Shown here piece by piece: positions 19,444 to 32,200 of a DNA stretch of 64,000 bases. The translations under genes and the position numbers were made by a program. The notes beneath the pieces were generated by a model. The model was not told the DNA's origin and did no database searches. It worked only from the letters and a program-made list of their open reading frames with translations. The stretch lies in contig CAMXCT020002778.1 of assembly GCA_947184155.2 (NCBI GenBank), positions 1 through 64,000 of the forward strand, written 5' to 3'. Source of the DNA: Cladocopium goreaui. Its lineage: Eukaryota > Sar > Dinophyceae > Suessiales > Symbiodiniaceae. Numbering within the stretch: position 1 is the stretch's first letter; each line of letters begins with the position of its first letter.

Positions 19444-21225
19444 ATGTCTGTGCGAATGGAGCATGCGACCGCGTCATCCTCGTCGTCCGATGGCGTGGAA
19501 ATTCGGTTGCAGGAGCTGCGTAGCAGTGCTGTGACCAGGGGTCGTGAATGGCTCCAGGATGCCCTGGCAAACATTTCTGTAATGGAGCTTCGCAAAATGG
19601 CACATGCTCGGAATGTTGGCCGTGGACCGGACAACAAGTGGCTTGCGGTTGGAGAGCTGCGCGCTCGATTGCTGGATGTCTTGGCACCACGCATGCAGGT
19701 CCGGTGGGGCAGAATAGGATTGTGACGAAAGTTGCGTGTTTGTCACATGGTGCAATGTTGTAGGATGATTGTTGTTTTGTGGTGGCAGTGTGTCGGATGC
19801 TGCAGGTGGAAGAGGCATCGGCTGCCGAATTGGAAGAACTTCGCCTTGGAGCTGTTTCAGAGGGCAAGGAGTGGCTCAGTCGTGCTTTGTCGGAAATGTC
19901 GGCTCGTCAGCTTCGAGTTCTGGCTGCTGCGGGTGGTGTGGAGACACGATCCGGCAAGGCGTGGCTGCCTGTAGCAGAACTGCGCACCTCGTTGATGAAA
20001 GTCTTGGAACCTTCCACGGAGGTCGGGTTCAACCAAAAAATGTGTTGTGACATGAGTTGTTTTTGTGACCGAATTTGTCACATGGTGCGATGTTGTGGGA
20101 TGATTTTTGTTTTGTGGTGGCAGTGTGTCGGATGCCGCAGGTGGAAGAGGCATCGGCTGCCGAATTGGAAGAACTTCGCCTTGGAGCTGTTTCACAGGGC
20201 AAGGAGTGGCTCAGTCGTTCTTTGTCGGAAATGTCAGCTCGTCAGCTTCGAGTTCTGGCTGCTGCGGGTGGTGTGGAGACACGATCCGGCAAGGCGTGGC
20301 TGCCTGTAGCAGAGCTGCGCAACTCGTTGATGAAAGTCTTGGAACCTTCCACGGAGGTTGGGTTCAACCAAAAAATGTGTTGTGACATGAGTTGTTTTTG
20401 TGACCGAATTTGAATGTTTGTCACATGGTGCGATGTTGTAGGATGATGGTGGTTTTGTGGTGGCAGCGTGTCGGATGCCGCAGGTGGAAGAGGCATCGGC
20501 TGCCAAATTGGAAGAACTTCGCCTTGGCGCTGTTTCACAGGGCAAGGAGTGGCTCAGTCGTGCTTTGTACGGAATAGGAAGAGACGAGCTTCGAGTCCTG
20601 GCTACTGCGGCTGGTGTGGAGACACGATCGGGCAACGCTTGGCTGCCTGTAGCAGAGCTGCGCAACTCGTTGATGAAAGTCTTGGAACCCTCCACGGAGG
20701 TTGGGTTCAACCAAAAAATGTGTTGTGACATGAGTTGTTTTTGTGACCGAATTTGAATGTTTTTCAGACATGGCATCATGTTTGTGACATACCAAGGATC
20801 GACAAACAAATATCTTCAACATTTGTTGCATCTCTTGAGGTCTCTGTAGGGGCTGTCCGTGAGATCTCGAGAATTGCATAGTGATCATGCCAATGTTCGT
20901 TTGTGATGTAGTGGATCTATGTGTTATGTTTTCATTGATATGCATGAGCAGCGGGAAAAAGTTGTAGGATGATGGTTGTTTTGTGGTGGCGGTGTGTTCC
21001 ATGCTGTAGGTGGACGAAGCATCGGCTGCCAAATTGGAAGAACTTCACCTTGGAGCTGTTTCAGAGGGTGCGGAGTGGCTCCATCGTGCTTTGTACGAAA
21101 TAGGAAGAGACAAGCTTCGAGTCCTGGCTGCTGCGGGTGGTGTGGAGACACGATCCGACAAGGCTTGGTTGCCTGTAGCAGAGCTGCGCAGATCGTTGAT
21201 GAAAGTCTTGGCGACTTCCACGGAG
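19444..21225 (+). CDS. Modular protein, 5' exons: five related modules, four of them 216-bp exons
   Basis: Start ATG 19444 (MSVRMEHATAS). Exon 1 (19444-19698, 85 codons) ends at AG|GT. Then come four exons of exactly 216 bp each, all phase 0: 19806-20021, 20141-20356, 20484-20699 and 21010-21225. Each encodes one module with the pattern LEELRxGAV...EWLxRAL...LRVLAxAxGVETRS...WLPVAELRxSLMKVL; exon 1 is a more distant version. The helix-loop-helix pattern with a closing ELRxxL recalls SAP or Rho-N-like nucleic-acid-binding motifs, but the similarity is weak and no function can be assigned. Introns 2 and 3 are nearly identical, showing repeated tandem duplication of exon plus intron. The frame continues in phase 0 into the exon at 23850, so this may be the N-terminal part of a longer gene. 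A second copy lies at 56391. Confidence 0.7.
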
Positions 21226-21730
21226 GTTGGGTGCAACCAAAAAAAAACGGCATCATGGTACCGATGTTTTTTTGGCTATTTATGTGGGATTTATCATACA
21301 AAAATGATATAACATGTGTCGTGCACGGCATCATGGTACCGATCTTTTCTCGGCCATTTATGTGTGATTTTCCACACAAAAATGAAACCATGTGTGTCAT
21401 GCAAGACATCATGGTACTGAGCCTGTCTTGATGGTTTCTGTGGATTCTTTCCAGAAGAAAATGAGACAGTGTGTGCCATTTACTGCATTATGGTATTGGA
21501 CATTTTTTTTTTGTGTGCAAACGTATCCAGGCATATCAGTAGTGAAGTATTGTCACACGTGTGATTTACAGTCTCACGGTACTGATCTTTTTGGGCCATT
21601 TTTGTGGTAGTTTCCATACAAAAATGAAATAACATGTGTCATTCATAGCATCATGGTACTGAGCTTTTTTGGGCCATTTATGTGGGAGTTTCCATACAAA
21701 AAATGAATTAACATTTGTTGTATTTATCAG
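21226..21730 (+). repeat. Array of ~75-bp GGTACC units
   Basis: At least six units start with GGTACC/GGTACT/GGTATT at 21272, 21337, 21413, 21492, 21578 and 21656, each followed by a T tract, a GTGGGA-like block, an AAAATGAAATAA-like block and CATCAT. All are on the + strand. They occupy what is probably a large intron. Confidence 0.85.
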
Positions 21731-21734
21731 GGTT

Positions 21735-22075
21735 TCTGTGCGCAAGATGATGGAAGACGATGCAAGATGATGCAAGACAATGCAAGACGATGCAAGATAA
21801 TGTAAGAGAATGCAAGATGCTGCAAGATGGTGTAAGAGAATGCTGGGCAATGCAAGATGATGCAAGACGATGCAAGACAATGCAAGACGATGCAAGATAA
21901 TGTAAGACAATGCAAGATTCTGCAAGATGGTGTAAGAGAATGCGGGGCAATGCAAGATAATGCAAGACGATGCAAGACAATGCAAGATGATGCAGGTCAA
22001 TGCAAGACATGCAAGACAATGCAAGACAATGCAGATCATGCAAGACAATGCAAGACGATGCAAGATGATGTGTTT
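21735..22075. repeat. 10-bp-period satellite, block 1
   Basis: Tandem variants of GATGCAAGAC, each about one DNA helical turn. Long Leu/His/Ser/Cys-rich ORFs on the minus strand here are artefacts. Confidence 0.95.
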
Positions 22076-22299
22076 TTCCTAAATAAAACGAAATGGCTTA
22101 TTTCATACACTGCTTCATACCGGGCTTTTTCTGTGGTATTTTCTGTGATGAAATGAAAGAACATGTGTTATACATGGCATCATGGTACCGAACTTCTTTG
22201 AACATCATAATGCTTATATGCACACTGGATGTTTGTAAAATATCAGGGATCGGCAGACCAATATCTTCAAGATTTGTTGTATTTCTCGGAGTTTCTGTG
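22076..22299 (+). repeat. Spacer between satellite blocks
   Basis: Contains one GGTACC unit (~22185) and a piece of the upstream cassette (AATATCTTCAAGATTTG). No gene seen. Confidence 0.6.
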
Positions 22300-23325
22300 T
22301 GCAAGATGATGCAAGACAATGCGAGATGATGCAAGAGTTTGCAAGATGATGCAAGACAATGCAAGATGATGCGAGATTTTGTAAGATGATGCAAGACGAT
22401 GCAAGACAATGCAAGACGGTGCAAGAGGGTGCAAGATGATGCAAGATGATGCAAGACAATGCAAGACAATGCAAGACAATGCAAGACGATGCAAGATGGT
22501 GCAAGATGATGCGAGATGGTGCAAGTCAATGCAAGACGATGCAAGGTGATGCAAGGCGATGCAAGGGGATGCAATATGATGCAAGATGATGCAAGACAAT
22601 GCGAGACGATGCAAGAGTTTGCAAGATGATGCAAGACAATGCAAGATGATGCGAGATTTTGTAAGATGATGCAAGACGATGCAGGACAATGCAAGACGGT
22701 GCAAGAGGGTGCAAGATGATGCAAGATGATGCAAGACAATGCAAGGTGATGCAAGATGGTGCAACACAATGCAAGACGATGCAAGGCGATGCAAGATGAT
22801 GCAATATGATGCAAGAGGATGCAAGATGATGCAAGACAATGCAAGATGATGCGAGATTTTGTAAGATGATGCAAGATTTTGTAAGATGATGCAAGACAAT
22901 GCAAGACAATGCAAGACGGTGCAAGAGGGTGCAAGATGATGTAAGATGATGCGAGATAATGCAAGACAATGCAAGGTGATGCAAGACAATGCAAGATGAT
23001 GCGAGATTTTGTAAGATGATGCAAGAGAATGCAAGACAATGCAAGACTGTGCAAGAGGGTGCAAGATGATGCAAGATGATGCAAGACAATGCAAGACGGT
23101 GCAAGAGGGTGCAAGATGATGCAAGATGATGCAAGATGATGCAATATGATGCAAGACAAAGCAAGACCATGCAAGGCGATGCAAGGCGATGCGAGATGAT
23201 GCAAGATGGGGCAAGACAATGCAAGACCATGCAAGGCGATGCAAGGCGATGCGAGATGATGCAAGATGATGCAAGATGATGCAAGACAAAGCAATATGAT
23301 TGAAGGTTGTGCAAGACGATGCAAG
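22300..23325. repeat. 10-bp-period satellite, block 2
   Basis: About 1 kb of the same GATGCAAGAC-type repeat, with higher-order blocks (segments containing GTGCAAGAGGGTGCAAGATG recur every few hundred bases). Confidence 0.95.
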
Positions 23326-23849
23326 ATTATGTGTTATTTCCAAAATAAAACGAAGTGACGTATGTTATACGCACCATCATGGTACCGAGCTTTTTTGTGC
23401 CATTTGCGTGGAAGTTTCGATAATAAAATGAATTATCATGTGTCATACACAGCATCATGGTACCGAGCTGTCTTGTCCCATTTATGGGGAAATGTCCATA
23501 ATAAAATGAAATGACATATGTCATAGATGGCATCATGTTTGTGAAATACCAGGGATCGACAAACAAATATCCTCAACATTTGTTGCATCTCTTGAGGTTT
23601 CTGTAGGGGCTGTCCGTGAGATCTCGGGAATTGCATAGTGATCATGCCAATGTTCGTTTGTGATGTAGTGGATCTATGTGTTATGTTTTCATTGATATGC
23701 ATGAGCAGCGGGGGAAAAAAACTGGTTCCGTTGGGATCATTATATGGTACCGAGCTTTTGTGCTGTAGTTTTGTTGCCTGCAGGCAATTGTAGACTGTCG
23801 GCATTGCAAAAACGTCAAGTGCGGCTGTTTTGTTTGATTTTTTTAGCAG
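23326..23849 (+). repeat. GGTACC units and a hairpin before the next exon
   Basis: Two complete units (23378 and 23458), a further GGTACC at ~23756, and a hairpin copy at 23588-23630 (CTTGAGG / ATCTCGGG arms, slightly decayed). It ends in a pyrimidine-rich tract and AGCAG, which is the acceptor for the exon at 23850. Confidence 0.7.
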
Positions 23850-26084
23850 GAGCCGTGTCACGATGATGCTCTTGCGTCTGGTGCAAGTGTCTTGTGGGGC
23901 TGGCTGAAACGATGTTTGGAAAGTCCTTCGGCGCCTGATACTACATTGCTTCGAGATGCTGTTCCAGAAGGAAACGATCGCATGCGTATTTTGGCTGTTT
24001 TGGCCGACAAGACCATGGGTCAGGTGGAGGGATTGCATCTTTCGCTTGCTTCTTTGGATGCTCGTGTGGTGGATGCGACGTTGCCGCTTCTTGCTACTTT
24101 CGATGAAGTGCAGCAATCGTTGCCCAGCAAAGCTGTCATGGATTCTGTTGATTTATTGGATTTACCAGGTTACTTCGCCTCCATTGGCATGGAGCATTTG
24201 CTGCGGCATCAGGTTGTGGCATTGTTGTCCTGTGTTTTGCTGAGTGTATCGGAAGAAAGACGACTTCAATGGTGTCGTCTGGTGGGGTTCACCATCGACT
24301 CGGACATGTTGGAAGTGGCGAGCCGTTTGTGGGATGTCCACACACTTACAGCTGTTTGTGAATGGGACAGTTCTGGTGGTTATGAGGATCGTGACAATGT
24401 GGTGGAGGTGGGTGGTTGTCGAAACTATTGCATGGCTCGTGTTATTTTTTTTGTTCATGTCTTGCCGGTTCGCGGTGGTTCTGTCTTTGTGTTGCTTGCA
24501 GGTGGTCCTTGGCATCCTGTGGGGCACGAAGGCGCTGGTGGTGGATGATGAGGGCGAGGTGCGCCGGCGTCGAGGTAAGCTGGATGCTGCAGACGCGACG
24601 TACCTGCGATGCCTGATGCGGAGATATGGCTGGGAAAGATTTGAGCAGGACGTGGAGGTGTGCTATTGGTCCGAATGCTTTCCATCTGCTCGCTATGGGA
24701 CCAAGAAGTGTTTACAGTTTGCTTGGCTTTTGCTGACGCAGTTACTTCATCCTCGCGAGACGCCTGCATTGCAAGCTGTGCGCTCACGTCACGATCCAGT
24801 GACGGTCGGAGAACTCCGTGATTCCAGGACGAGTGAGTGTCGTTGTTGTATGTTTTGTGTAGTTTTCTTACCTTTGTCACCTTTGTGAATAACAACATCA
24901 TGGTACTGAGCTTTTTTTGGCAATTTATGTAGGTATTTGCATGATAAAATGAAATAATCTATGTCATGTAAAGCATAATGGTACCGAGCTTTTTTTTGCT
25001 TGATGAATGAGATAACGTACGTTATTTATGCATCATGCGCGTGATCATGGTAGCCAAATCTTTTTCGGACATCCGAAATTCTTATATGCGCGCTGGATGT
25101 TCGTGAAATATCAGGGATTGGCAAAGAGATATCTTCTCGAGGTTTCTGTAGGGGCTGTCCGTGAGGTCTCGAGGAATTGCATACTGATCATGACATCGTG
25201 TGTACAGGAGCGGAGTGTCTCCGGTTGTCGTTCAATTGGAACTGGATATACGACAATGGCAGGAAGTGCAGCAGTGCTTGCGGTTGCCGACTTCAGATGA
25301 AGACGGTGTGCTGTTCAAGCGGGTGTCGGAGTATTTGGAGAAGGAGAAGAAGGTGCGCTGTCGTTCCATGAAAGTTGCATTCCCTGGCGATGTGGACAAC
25401 ATCAAGGAGTTGAAGTTGGATTGTTTGGAGGCTTCGGATGATGCAGAGAATGGTATCAAATGGAGATCCGACACGGAACGCAACTTGATGCAGTCGATTC
25501 CTGGGTGGACTGAAGGAACTCTGTCCAAGGCCGCTTTTGTGCCATTGAGTGCCATCCTTTTCGGCGCTGGCACTTCTGTTGTGGAAGGTGTTCCGGAGGT
25601 GGATGTGGAAGGGGATGGTAATGCAGTTGTTCCTGACGGCACTGGCTCTTCATGTGTGGAAGTTGCTGAGGAGGCAGATGTGGAGATGGATGTTGCTGCG
25701 GGCATTGCTATGGAGGCTTTGCCAGAGAATTTGCGAGTTGCCAAGAAAGTTTTTGCTGTGTTGGAAAATGTGAATATGAAGTTTGAGATCAAGCTGCGTG
25801 AAGTTGCGCAGATGTTGGACTGCAGTCCAGCTATCACTGCTATTGGTGAAGCGCTGTCTCGCCTGGTGTTATGGTCTTACGATGATGATGATGTCCAGAA
25901 TCCGCTGGAGCGTTACCAGTGCAGACTGTGCAATTTTGGAACTGGCGGACAGAAAGAGTTTTTGGAACATTTAGCGGAGAAACACAGTGGAGGTGCCGAT
26001 GCCAGCCGTGTGCTCATCGAGTATCGTAAGAAGGTCATTGGACTGTTGACACACTTGGGCCCCACAGTTTCTTGTCTGCGCTGA
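23850..26084 (+). CDS. Exons of an unknown protein with a C2H2 zinc finger (probable continuation of the modular gene)
   Basis: Exon 23850-24407 (186 codons, phase 0, GAG|GTGGGT donor) joins 24502-~24831 (TTGCAG|GTGG acceptor). The third exon runs from ~25207 to a TGA at 26082. Joining exons 2 and 3 needs either a donor starting with GA or a small shift, because the GTGAGT at ~24834 leaves the wrong phase. The first part is helical and unassigned (MGQVEGLHLSLASLDARVVD). The last part is acidic (EVDVEGDG...) and carries one C2H2 finger, YQCRLCNFGT...FLEHLAEKH (C-x2-C-x12-H-x4-H), near residue 260 of that exon. It lies directly before the Helitron-type gene in the same direction and could be its N-terminal region, though the stop at 26082 argues for a separate gene. 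Confidence 0.55.
24885..25206 (+). repeat. Intron filled with GGTACC units and a hairpin
   Basis: Two units (24901 and 24980) are followed by part of the upstream cassette with a hairpin at 25134-25175 (TTCTCGAGG and GGTCTCGAGGAA arms around TGTAGGGGCTGTCCGT). The acceptor is GTGTACAG at 25206. This shows the hairpin can occur in a region removed by splicing, if the gene model is right. Confidence 0.6.
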
Positions 26085-26297
26085 CCTTTTGTGGGATCGG
26101 GGTACTGAGCTTTTTGTAGCTATCTGCGTGGAATTTGTATCATAAAGTGAGATAATAGTTTTAATTCACGGCGTCGGGGTACTGAGCTTTTTGTGTTGTA
26201 TTTCTGTTAACACGATCGGAGTAGGGTAGTGTTAAATGTTTGATGTGAGATATCATGGTACCGAGATTTGCTGATGATGTTTTCATGAAGTGATGCA
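26085..26297 (+). repeat. GGTACT/GGTACC units
   Basis: Units at about 26100, 26180 and 26256 in + orientation, ending at the CATCAG acceptor of the Helitron-type gene exon. Confidence 0.7.
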
Positions 26298-29200
26298 TCA
26301 GGTCACCAGCTTTGCTTCGCAACGTCGCCTAATGGAGAATGCTGATGAAAGGCTTCGACAGCCCGAGCAAGGAGGTCGCTTTGAAACTGCATGCGTGGTG
26401 TGTGCTCGCAGGTTTTGGCGGGAGCAGCTGAAGATGTTAATCTTATTCCAAGATCCGGCTGGCAGCACCGAGTTGGAGAATGGTGCGGTGGATGCGATTC
26501 CGTGTGGTCAACAGGAACGCTTGTGTCGAATTCTTGGAGTTGAAAGATACAGTCGAAGATGGCCGAAGATCCCTTTGGAGGCTCTGCATGCTTCGGCTGT
26601 TGAACATCCATACTGCAAGGGGGAGCATTTGCTCTTACACAAGCGTCGGATGCCGGTGGACTTGAAGGACCCTTACCACTGACTGCACGGGTTTGTTGCT
26701 GTCATTGAGGGATCACGGTATCATTTTTTTTGTAGCTAATTGTATGAATTTGTGCTTCATAAAATGAGCTAACATTTTCTGCTCACGGCATCGGATTACT
26801 CATCTTTTTTTGGGTGAAGTTCTGGTAATATGTTCGGATGTCACTGCAATTGCAGGATCCTTGCCTGGTGTGCAGTGACTGCAAGGGCTCGTTGATGTCA
26901 TCGAGTCTGACGTTGCCTCGGCACAGCTTGGCCAATGACTTTTGGATGGGCGAGCAACTGTCCGCACTGCGTGGCCTGGCCTCGGCCACGAAGCGACTCT
27001 TGCCGATGACACGGGCGTGCATGCAGGTGGTGGTATTGCAGCCCGGGCATTTGTCGCGTGAGGAACGTCAGCATGGTTTTGTAGGGAATTCGATTTTTCT
27101 CCCTCAAGCAAAGCCGTCTTCAGTGCTGACCACGCTCCCTCCAAAAGATGTTGATATGCAAGATGCAGTTTTGTTTGTTTTGGTTGGAAGCCAGAAGGAT
27201 GCAGTCAAGGGCTCTTCTTTGTTGCGTGCCCCGAGAGATGAGTACACTGCCGCTGTTGAATGTTTGAGGAAAACGAATCCTTTCTATGCGGAGGTGGAAC
27301 TGGGAGATGGCAGTGATGATCTTTTGGAGGGCTGTGTCTTGGAAACTGCGGAGGATTCTGCATTGGCGCAGGAGTTGCTGCAGCGAGGTCCTGCAGACGC
27401 ACAGGGACAAGATGCGTCGGATGATGAGAAAATGGACGGTGCGAGTGAAGAAAAGCGTGAAGGCCTAGATGCACCAGGCAGGGTTCTGAATTGAATTTGG
27501 TTTTATTGATTGCTTCATGGTAGGGACTGTCCGAATGAAGCGATCGAAAACGATGTTAATATTGAGTTTTGCTTTGTAACGTCTGCGTTTCGGAACCATT
27601 TTGTTTTGTGTGGGTGAAAGTAAATATGGAAAACTCACGCACACATTGCAGGTCATTTGATGTCTTCCATTGTTGGCTTGAACGATGGTGCGGATGAACA
27701 GAACAAGTGGGTGCGTGTGTTGAAGGATGTGGAGGAGGTCTGTGTGAGACAGGGTGGCCGGCGAAGGAGCGATGCTGCCGATGTGCTTCGCAACCGCATC
27801 AACAATGAAATGCCGGCCCCGGATGCATCTGTTCCTGGGGACCTTTTGGGTCGTGAAGGAGCTCAAGAGAGGCGAACACTTCAAAAAATTCGGAGAATTC
27901 AGAAGATTGCCCGTGGCACGGCTGAAAATGAGCGGAATGTGGAGTCAGCCATGTTCCAAGTCAAACCTTCCAAGTTGGTTGTTCCGACCAGAGACGAACC
28001 GCTGTCGATGTTTGATCCGGCCACCTGGGGCATGTCGTTTCCGGACTTGTTTCCATGGGGTGATGGCTTGCCTTTTTTGAAGCGTGAAGCCAACATGGAT
28101 GCAACAGAAGTGTTTCGATATTTGTTGCTTCGGGAAGAACTGCATTACAGTGAGGGTGATGCCCTGTTGCCAAGATGGTCGCTTTCAGCACTTTGGATTT
28201 GGTTTATGCAATTGTTGCTGAGTTTTCTGTTTTCCCAGGATGGTTTGGTAGTTGTGTTTGGGTTGTTTAAGTTTTTGAGTGTTGTGGCCTTTGTTCCAAG
28301 TATGCGGGCAGGAGACGTTGCTTCCAGTGATGTACGACGTGCAGCGTCGATTACAGTTGATGCGTGCGACGAAAGCGCATGTGATGCGTCGTGGCTTTGG
28401 CAAACATTGTCGTGTTATTTCTGAAGTCAACACGGACCAATTGCTCAAGGCAATGGCATTGCACGGAGACAATGCGGACCTCAGGGAGTTGTTGCGAGAT
28501 CCGCAGGTGGATGTGGCCTTGAAGCGAGCATTGGGAGGAGTGCTTCAGGCAACTTCGAGCATCATTGGCATGGAAGGGCATCGCAGCCAGATCCGGTTGC
28601 GTGGTCATGCGGCTGGGTGGCATTATGGTTCTGCGCATCTGTTCGTCACGCCCAACATCGCAGATATGCGCTCGTCCTTGCTACTTCAATTGCACTGGCA
28701 GAATGCAAAAGTGGAAGAGTGCAAAATTGATTTGGACTGGGAGGCGGAGATGCCAGAATTGCCCAGCGCAGCTGCTATGCGACGGATTGTCGCGAGCGAT
28801 CCCGTCGCTCAAGCGCGTTGCTTTGCCTTGATGATGGATTTGTTTTGTGAGGAGGTGTTGGGCATTCTTCCACCTTTGGCCAAGGGAAGTTTTCGTGTGG
28901 GGGTGGCAGCAACCTTCGAGGATGGCATTGCGAGTTCTCTGCAGGGAGGTGTTTTCGGTGATATTGTGGCGTTGAATGGCCGTTGGAGACTCAGGGTTGT
29001 GGTTCTTTGCACCCTCACATGCTTATTATATTGCTGGGACACGACTTGGGAGATCGCTTGCGGAAACTGATGCATCGGGTGCAGCATGGTGAGTTGGTCG
29101 TTGAGTTGCAGCGGTGGAGTCGTCGTGTTTTGGAGGCTGTGCAGCGCTTTCAGTATGATTCTCAATTGGCCTTGTCGGAGCAGTTGAGCAGTCCGACACA

Positions 29201-32200
29201 GCCACTGCCTTTGAATGAACGTCAGCGATCAGAATGCGGTCACCAGTATGAATCCACGCCTTTGGTGCCTAGGGCGGATCCGTGGCTGGCAAGGTTTTGA
29301 CATTGACCGGATGCTATGCTTCTTTGCGACCCAAGTATCTGCGACGCAGTGAGCGTTCTGCGGGAGATGGTCTCGAGTGGAAGAAAAAAATCTGTGAGGA
29401 TTACAGACGTTTGGTGATCCAGAATCATTTTCACAAATGCACGAAATCATGTTTCAAAAAGTTCCTCGCAATGAGCTTGGCAAAGTTGCCGTGGTTGTTG
29501 TGGTTGTTGTGTTGTTTTGTGGTTGTTGGTTGTGGGTGTGCTTGTTTGGTGTCGTTATTTGTGAGCTACGTGTTGTTTCGGCTTGGTCATGGTTTTTTGT
29601 TCGGTTACATGTTGCACGGTTGCTGATACGGCATCAGTTTGTGTAAAACATCTTTGTGTAGAGTGGAAAAGAGACATCTGGAGTGTACAACGTGAATAGT
29701 TGGGTGTCAATTCGAAGAAGTATGTATATGTAAACGGGAAATGTCGCTTTGGCTGAGGAAAGCCGTGAAAGGCAAACGTGGGTGTCGCTTTGGTTGCTTT
29801 CACGTTGAAATGATTCTGGGCAAGGAGGACAAGCCGAAAGTGTTGTCGGAAAGGTTGGCCTCGAGTTGCGAAAGCAGGTTTTTCTCGGTTGCAATATGAG
29901 ACAGTAGATTTGAAGGAGGTTGAAGAGTTCAAAAACGAAAACCCGCATGTGTTTCAAGCTCGGCGTGATCACCCTTTTGAAGGGATGTCGAACCCGGTGG
30001 CGCAAGCAGTGATGCGATGCAATGTGGATGTGAAGTACATTGGACGCAATTTTTCAGAAGCAGACCTTTTGAAGTTTTGTGATGGGAGCATAGACCAGGA
30101 GCCTGGAGTCGAAGTTCCTACTTCTGCATCTTCTCTGTTGGAACTGTCCGGGAGTGGATTGCAGGAGATGGAACTTCAACGCCCACTTGGTTCGTCTTCG
30201 GATGCCATATCGGGTGCTGATGCCCCACATGCAGAGCAACCTGTGTCGACTGAGTTGGATGCTTCGGATCCGCCGCCGAAGAAGCAATGCATGGGTCGTG
30301 TTTTGGACACAGAGCATAAGAAGATGCAGACGATGAGAAAGGCGCTTGATCGCATTCTGGTGGACCTTGCAAGAGATATGATGAATGTTGGTTTTTACAC
30401 TGGTGAGTATGCTGCGAAGAAGTTTGAAATTTCGCGGAGTATGTTACCTGAATTGTATGCAGGACTGCTCACTTTGGGGCGGTCGAAACGGAAACTTTTG
30501 ACGGCATTTTTTCTTACCGACTTCGTGTTGCAGTATTTTGTGCAAATGTCCTTAGTAAAGTAATGTAACATATCTGATTTGGAACATCACGGTACCGAGC
30601 TTTTTTTTGAGGATTTGTATGGGAATTCCTACAACGAAATGAGATAAAAATTGTCATTTACAACATTATGGTACTGATTATTTTTTGGCGTGTGCTTTTA
30701 ATTTTGTTCTCAGTAAATGGCAACATTGAAGGAGTGCAGCGATTGGAAGAGGAGGAAAGGGAAAAAGCAAAGGAAGCTGCAGCGGGCACCGAGCAGGAGG
30801 TCCTGGAGGGGGACAGGGACCCTACTATGACAGGGCAACAGAGGCGTGCATTGACGATTTTGAGAAGACTGGCCTTTGGAATGAATCGTTGTGTGGCCAA
30901 ATCCAACGGTGAAATGGCGTATCAGTTGCTATTCGAGCAGGAGCAACTGGTGACATATCGTGGCTACAACATGTTCTTCCGCTATGTGCCGTATGCAATC
31001 ATGCGTTGCAGACATGAGGACATGGAGGAGGTTTTGCAAGCCAGGCCGCATCTCAATGGCTCGCCCTTGGATGTGCTTCCTGACCCCGAAGCAGAGGCAC
31101 CAGTGGTGGTGGATGAGTTTGCGGAGGTTGTTGATGAGGGAGGTGATGTGCCCAGAGTCCAGCAGGTGCACGTGAACTTCAACCAGAAAGACGATTACTT
31201 GCACAGGGGCTCTTCGGTTTTGTTGCAATGCATGTCCCTTTTGATGTATTCTCGCTTCGTCCGCAGAGTTTCCAGGAACAAAGCCGGCAAGGTGGATGGA
31301 GTGAAGTTTTTCGACTTTGATGAACACTATGCCCACTTCAGTTCCTCCGTTCAGGATTGCTTGCGGTGGGTGGTCCTGTTTTTTTTTCTTACTTTGTTTG
31401 GTGTCTTTAAGTTTGATATTTGGAAAGCGTCAACAAGTTCGGGTGAAGATGTTTATTTCTGTGTTGAGGTGAAATCAAATTCGCAGGAAGTGAGAGCAGC
31501 AGATGACAGTGTAGTGGTGCCTTCAGATTTGCATCTTCCGAAGGATGCTGAGGTGCAGAAGTACGCAGCACACATGTTGGGATTATCCTTTCCATTCCCA
31601 ACGTGTTCTGGAGATTGCAGTTTGTCACATCGATGCTTTGCTTGCCACACCATGGAAGAAGATGAAAAGCAAGGCGTTCTTTTTGCTCGTTTTACGCTGC
31701 TTTGGAAGCACTGGAAAAGTCACATGTCAATGAGGAGGTGTTTGGCGGAGGAAAGAGTTTTGGCCGGTTTGTCTGCTCCGGTCATCCGGGATGTTGCATC
31801 AGTCCGTTCGTATGTTGCTGGCATCGCTGACACCAGCAGTGCTTTTAGATGTTTGGAGAAGCTGTTCGGTGGAGCAGAAGGAGCGGATTGTCGCTATCAT
31901 GACATTTTGCGCATCTGTGAGCGCGTTGCCTGGTTCGCAGCCTTGTCGGTTCCCTTTCATTACACTCAACTGACATCGCAAGAGTTCTTGGCCTATATTC
32001 AGACATCTTGGTTGGAGCGTTTCCAGCAGCACTGTGCTGCACGTCGTCTCAGCAGCAGTCGTCGGACAGCTGAGCGTTATGCTCTGATGACTGCTTTGGA
32101 CAAGGAGGAGGACCTGGAAGATGACTCGGCCCCGCCGGTCATAGAAGGACGCGAGGTCGAGGATGATCTGCTACTGCAAGAAGAGTTGGACAACTTGGAA

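Noticed and set aside
21566..23343. Minus-strand ORFs up to ~400 residues rich in Leu, His, Ser and Cys
   Set aside because: They are translations of the 10-bp satellite in several overlapping frames.
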